Shown piece after piece: positions 25,096-25,245 of a stretch of 25,245 bases of DNA. The DNA comes from JADHUC01 sp964617665. GTDB taxonomy: Bacteria; Planctomycetota; Planctomycetia; Pirellulales; Pirellulaceae. Below the pieces are notes generated by a model. It was not told where the DNA came from. It was given only the letters and a program-made list of their open reading frames with translations, and did not search any database. Location of the stretch: assembly GCA_964617665.1 (NCBI GenBank), contig CAZUAH010000168.1, positions 1 through 25,245 of the forward strand, in the 5' to 3' direction. The translations under genes and the position numbers were made by a program. Position 1 is the stretch's first letter; every line of letters starts with the position of its first letter.

Positions 25096-25228
25096 TCTCT
25101 TATATCTGAACGAGTGGTCGCCAACGCACTGCTCGCCTCACTTTCTCGGTTCACGCCGAACCGTCTGGATGATCACGATTTGTTAACTCTGGGTGTAAGG
25201 CGTCAATTAGCCCTCCCGTCTCAGCGTC

Positions 25229-25245
25229 GTTCGGAGTGACCGAAC
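25229..25245. repeat. Short hairpin at the window end
   Basis: GTTCGG (25229-25234) pairs with CCGAAC (25240-25245) around AGTGA. A similar CGGTTC/GAACCG pair lies about 80 bp upstream, near 25150. The window ends within or just after the structure, so its full extent is unknown. No gene is seen from 25096 to 25245. Confidence 0.35.

Noticed and set aside
1..25245. CRISPR arrays, rRNA genes and prophage structural genes
   Set aside because: No regularly spaced repeats, conserved rRNA stretches or phage head, tail or packaging genes were seen on either strand.

Overview
The window looks like a chromosomal segment of a planctomycete, probably a marine Pirellulales-type bacterium. This is inferred from five sulfatase domains in one gene run, the secreted multidomain sialidase, the kelch-symporter fusion and the GC-rich codon use. 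No marker gene fixes the taxon.

Region 1 (393-17854, all minus strand, transcribed from high to low coordinates) is one long candidate operon for releasing, importing and cleaving sialic acid from sulfated, O-acetylated glycans. In order of transcription it encodes: a uroporphyrinogen-decarboxylase-fold protein; a secreted Asp-box sialidase-fold protein; four secreted S1 sulfatases (arylsulfatase A-like, iduronate-2-sulfatase-like, N-sulfoglucosamine-sulfohydrolase-like, iduronate-2-sulfatase-like); a 1797-residue secreted protein joining a sialidase, a sialate O-acetylesterase and a fifth sulfatase; an N-acetylneuraminate lyase; and a periplasmic kelch mutarotase fused to a sodium:solute symporter. 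Three junctions are ATGA stop/start overlaps and most others are short gaps, so co-transcription is likely. The implied route is desulfation, de-O-acetylation and sialic acid release outside the cell or in the periplasm, then mutarotation coupled to Na+ symport, then cleavage to ManNAc and pyruvate. The ManNAc kinase and epimerase steps are not in the window.

Region 2 (17855-19604) is the control end. A divergently transcribed GntR/FCD-family regulator (the same broad family as E. coli NanR) overlaps an aldo/keto reductase gene. The 95-bp divergent promoter region carries TGATCG repeats one helical turn apart.

Region 3 (19857-22451) holds a beta-ketoacyl synthase gene and, convergent to it, a PabB-type chorismate-binding enzyme that has lost its N-terminal part.

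Region 4 (about 22452-25245) is visibly less GC-rich and looks accessory. It holds a small two-helix membrane protein whose start codon sits in a strong inverted repeat, a lipoprotein preceded by a 12-bp-stem leader structure with a U-rich tract, an IS1-type transposase gene, a small DNA-binding-like protein divergent from it, and a tRNA-like sequence with a UAU anticodon and a shortened D-arm.

The most unusual signals are the three-enzyme fusion; two copies of a paired-hairpin palindromic repeat inserted in frame, in different reading frames, inside that same fusion gene; the mutarotase-transporter fusion; and the structured leaders and defective-looking tRNA in the accessory end.
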